In this document: in pieces, positions 63,693-64,000 of the stretch
Numbering within the stretch: position 1 is the stretch's first letter
Layout: every line of letters begins with the position of its first letter
Assembly: GCF_003112775.1 (NCBI RefSeq)
Contig: NZ_BFCH01000007.1
Coordinates: 118,413 to 182,412 of the forward strand
Length of the DNA: 64,000 bases
Direction: 5' to 3'
Origin: Mycobacterium montefiorense
Lineage (GTDB): Bacteria; Actinomycetota; Actinomycetes; Mycobacteriales; Mycobacteriaceae
Notes under the pieces: generated by a model
The model's database searches: none
Seen by the model: the letters and a program-made list of their open reading frames with translations, nothing else
What the model was told of the DNA's origin: nothing
Position numbers and translations under genes: made by a program

Positions 63693-64000
63693 TCAGCCCG
63701 CGCGCAGATCCTTGCGCAAAATCTTGCCGGTCGGCGATTTCGGGATCTTGTCGACGAACTCGACCTGGCGAATCTTCTTGAAGGGAGCCACTTTTTCCGC
63801 AACGAAGTCGATGACCTGACCCTTCGACAGCGCGACGCCATCCTGCCTTACCACGAACGCCTTCGGAATTTCTTCACCCGAGGAGTTATGGATGACACCG
63901 ACAACCGCGACGTCAGCGATCCCTGGATGGGTTAACAGGAGCGCCTCGAGTTCGGCGGGTGCGACCTGATAACCCTTGTATTTGATCAGCTCCTTGAGCC
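63693..64000 (-). CDS. Acyl-CoA synthetase (AMP-binding, 4CL-like), C-terminal part
   Basis: The minus-strand frame runs off the window. The visible 101 residues are the mobile C-terminal domain of ANL-superfamily ligases: [43 protein letters not shown] and the final [16 protein letters not shown], whose PTGKILR lysine is needed for adenylate formation. It would activate a carboxylic acid as acyl-CoA. Its stop (63693-63695) is 65 bp upstream of the monooxygenase start on the same strand, so the two may be one operon. Confidence 0.9.
   Translation of the reverse strand, partial: LKELIKYKGYQVAPAELEALLLTHPGIADVAVVGVIHNSSGEEIPKAFVVRQDGVALSKGQVIDFVAEKVAPFKKIRQVEFVDKIPKSPTGKILRKDLRAG

Overview
The window looks like chromosome from a Mycobacterium. 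It is GC-rich, and codon use, MmpS/MmpL proteins, lipoproteins and an RbpA paralogue all fit. The gene order also follows the block I recall as Rv3033 to Rv3063 of M. tuberculosis H37Rv. Gene symbols rest on protein motifs plus this remembered order; no database search was run.

Layout. 1-5.7 kb: the end of a TIGR01777 epimerase, then a MarR regulator divergent from an MMPL transporter, TspO and photolyase operon. 5.8-21 kb: the conserved block (tandem DUF4333 lipoprotein, hexapeptide acyltransferase, PQQ-like propeller lipoprotein, secreted DUF3298-type protein, two methyltransferases, EchA17, NUDIX, ABC ATPase, SerB2, CtaD, FecB, AdhC, DUF3349). 21-38 kb: class Ib ribonucleotide reductase (nrdF2 at 21-22 kb, nrdHIE at 34-37 kb). 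Between them sits an accessory stretch: TetR with a broken FAD oxidoreductase, SRPBCC with TetR, a broken universal stress protein, a Baeyer-Villiger-type monooxygenase with TetR, AraC, a frameshifted MmpL with MmpS, and a methyltransferase. 37.7-43.2 kb: FMN reductase, TetR, DinB, SDR, TetR and CYP136. 43.2-46 kb: a stand-alone LeuA regulatory domain with a structured leader and a possible leader peptide, then three paralogous tiny lipoprotein-like ORFs and a tandem repeat array, then an MEDS/HATPase regulator. 46-56 kb: a double-FadR regulator, thiolase-like protein plus DUF35, FadE22, SDR, LigB and CstA. 56.3-60.7 kb: an Hsp70-like gene whose two ends are about 3.3 kb apart, with an RbpA paralogue, an AbiE toxin-antitoxin remnant and unknown genes between them. 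60.7-64 kb: PPK2, SDR, flavin monooxygenase and the C-terminus of an acyl-CoA ligase.

How the parts work together. NrdH, NrdI, NrdE and NrdF2 form one ribonucleotide reductase, and both of its operons carry paired NrdR-like boxes with the same 32-bp centre spacing. FadE22, SDR, thiolase-like and DUF35 proteins look like an acyl-CoA degradation module under a FadR-type regulator. Many small regulators have a clear inverted repeat at their divergent promoter.

Four genes are broken: a nonsense codon (FAD oxidoreductase) and frameshifts (universal stress protein, MmpL, Hsp70). These could be real decay or sequencing errors. The most unusual material is the LeuA-domain leader, the tiny-lipoprotein cluster with its repeat array, and the RbpA-bearing segment inside the Hsp70 gene.
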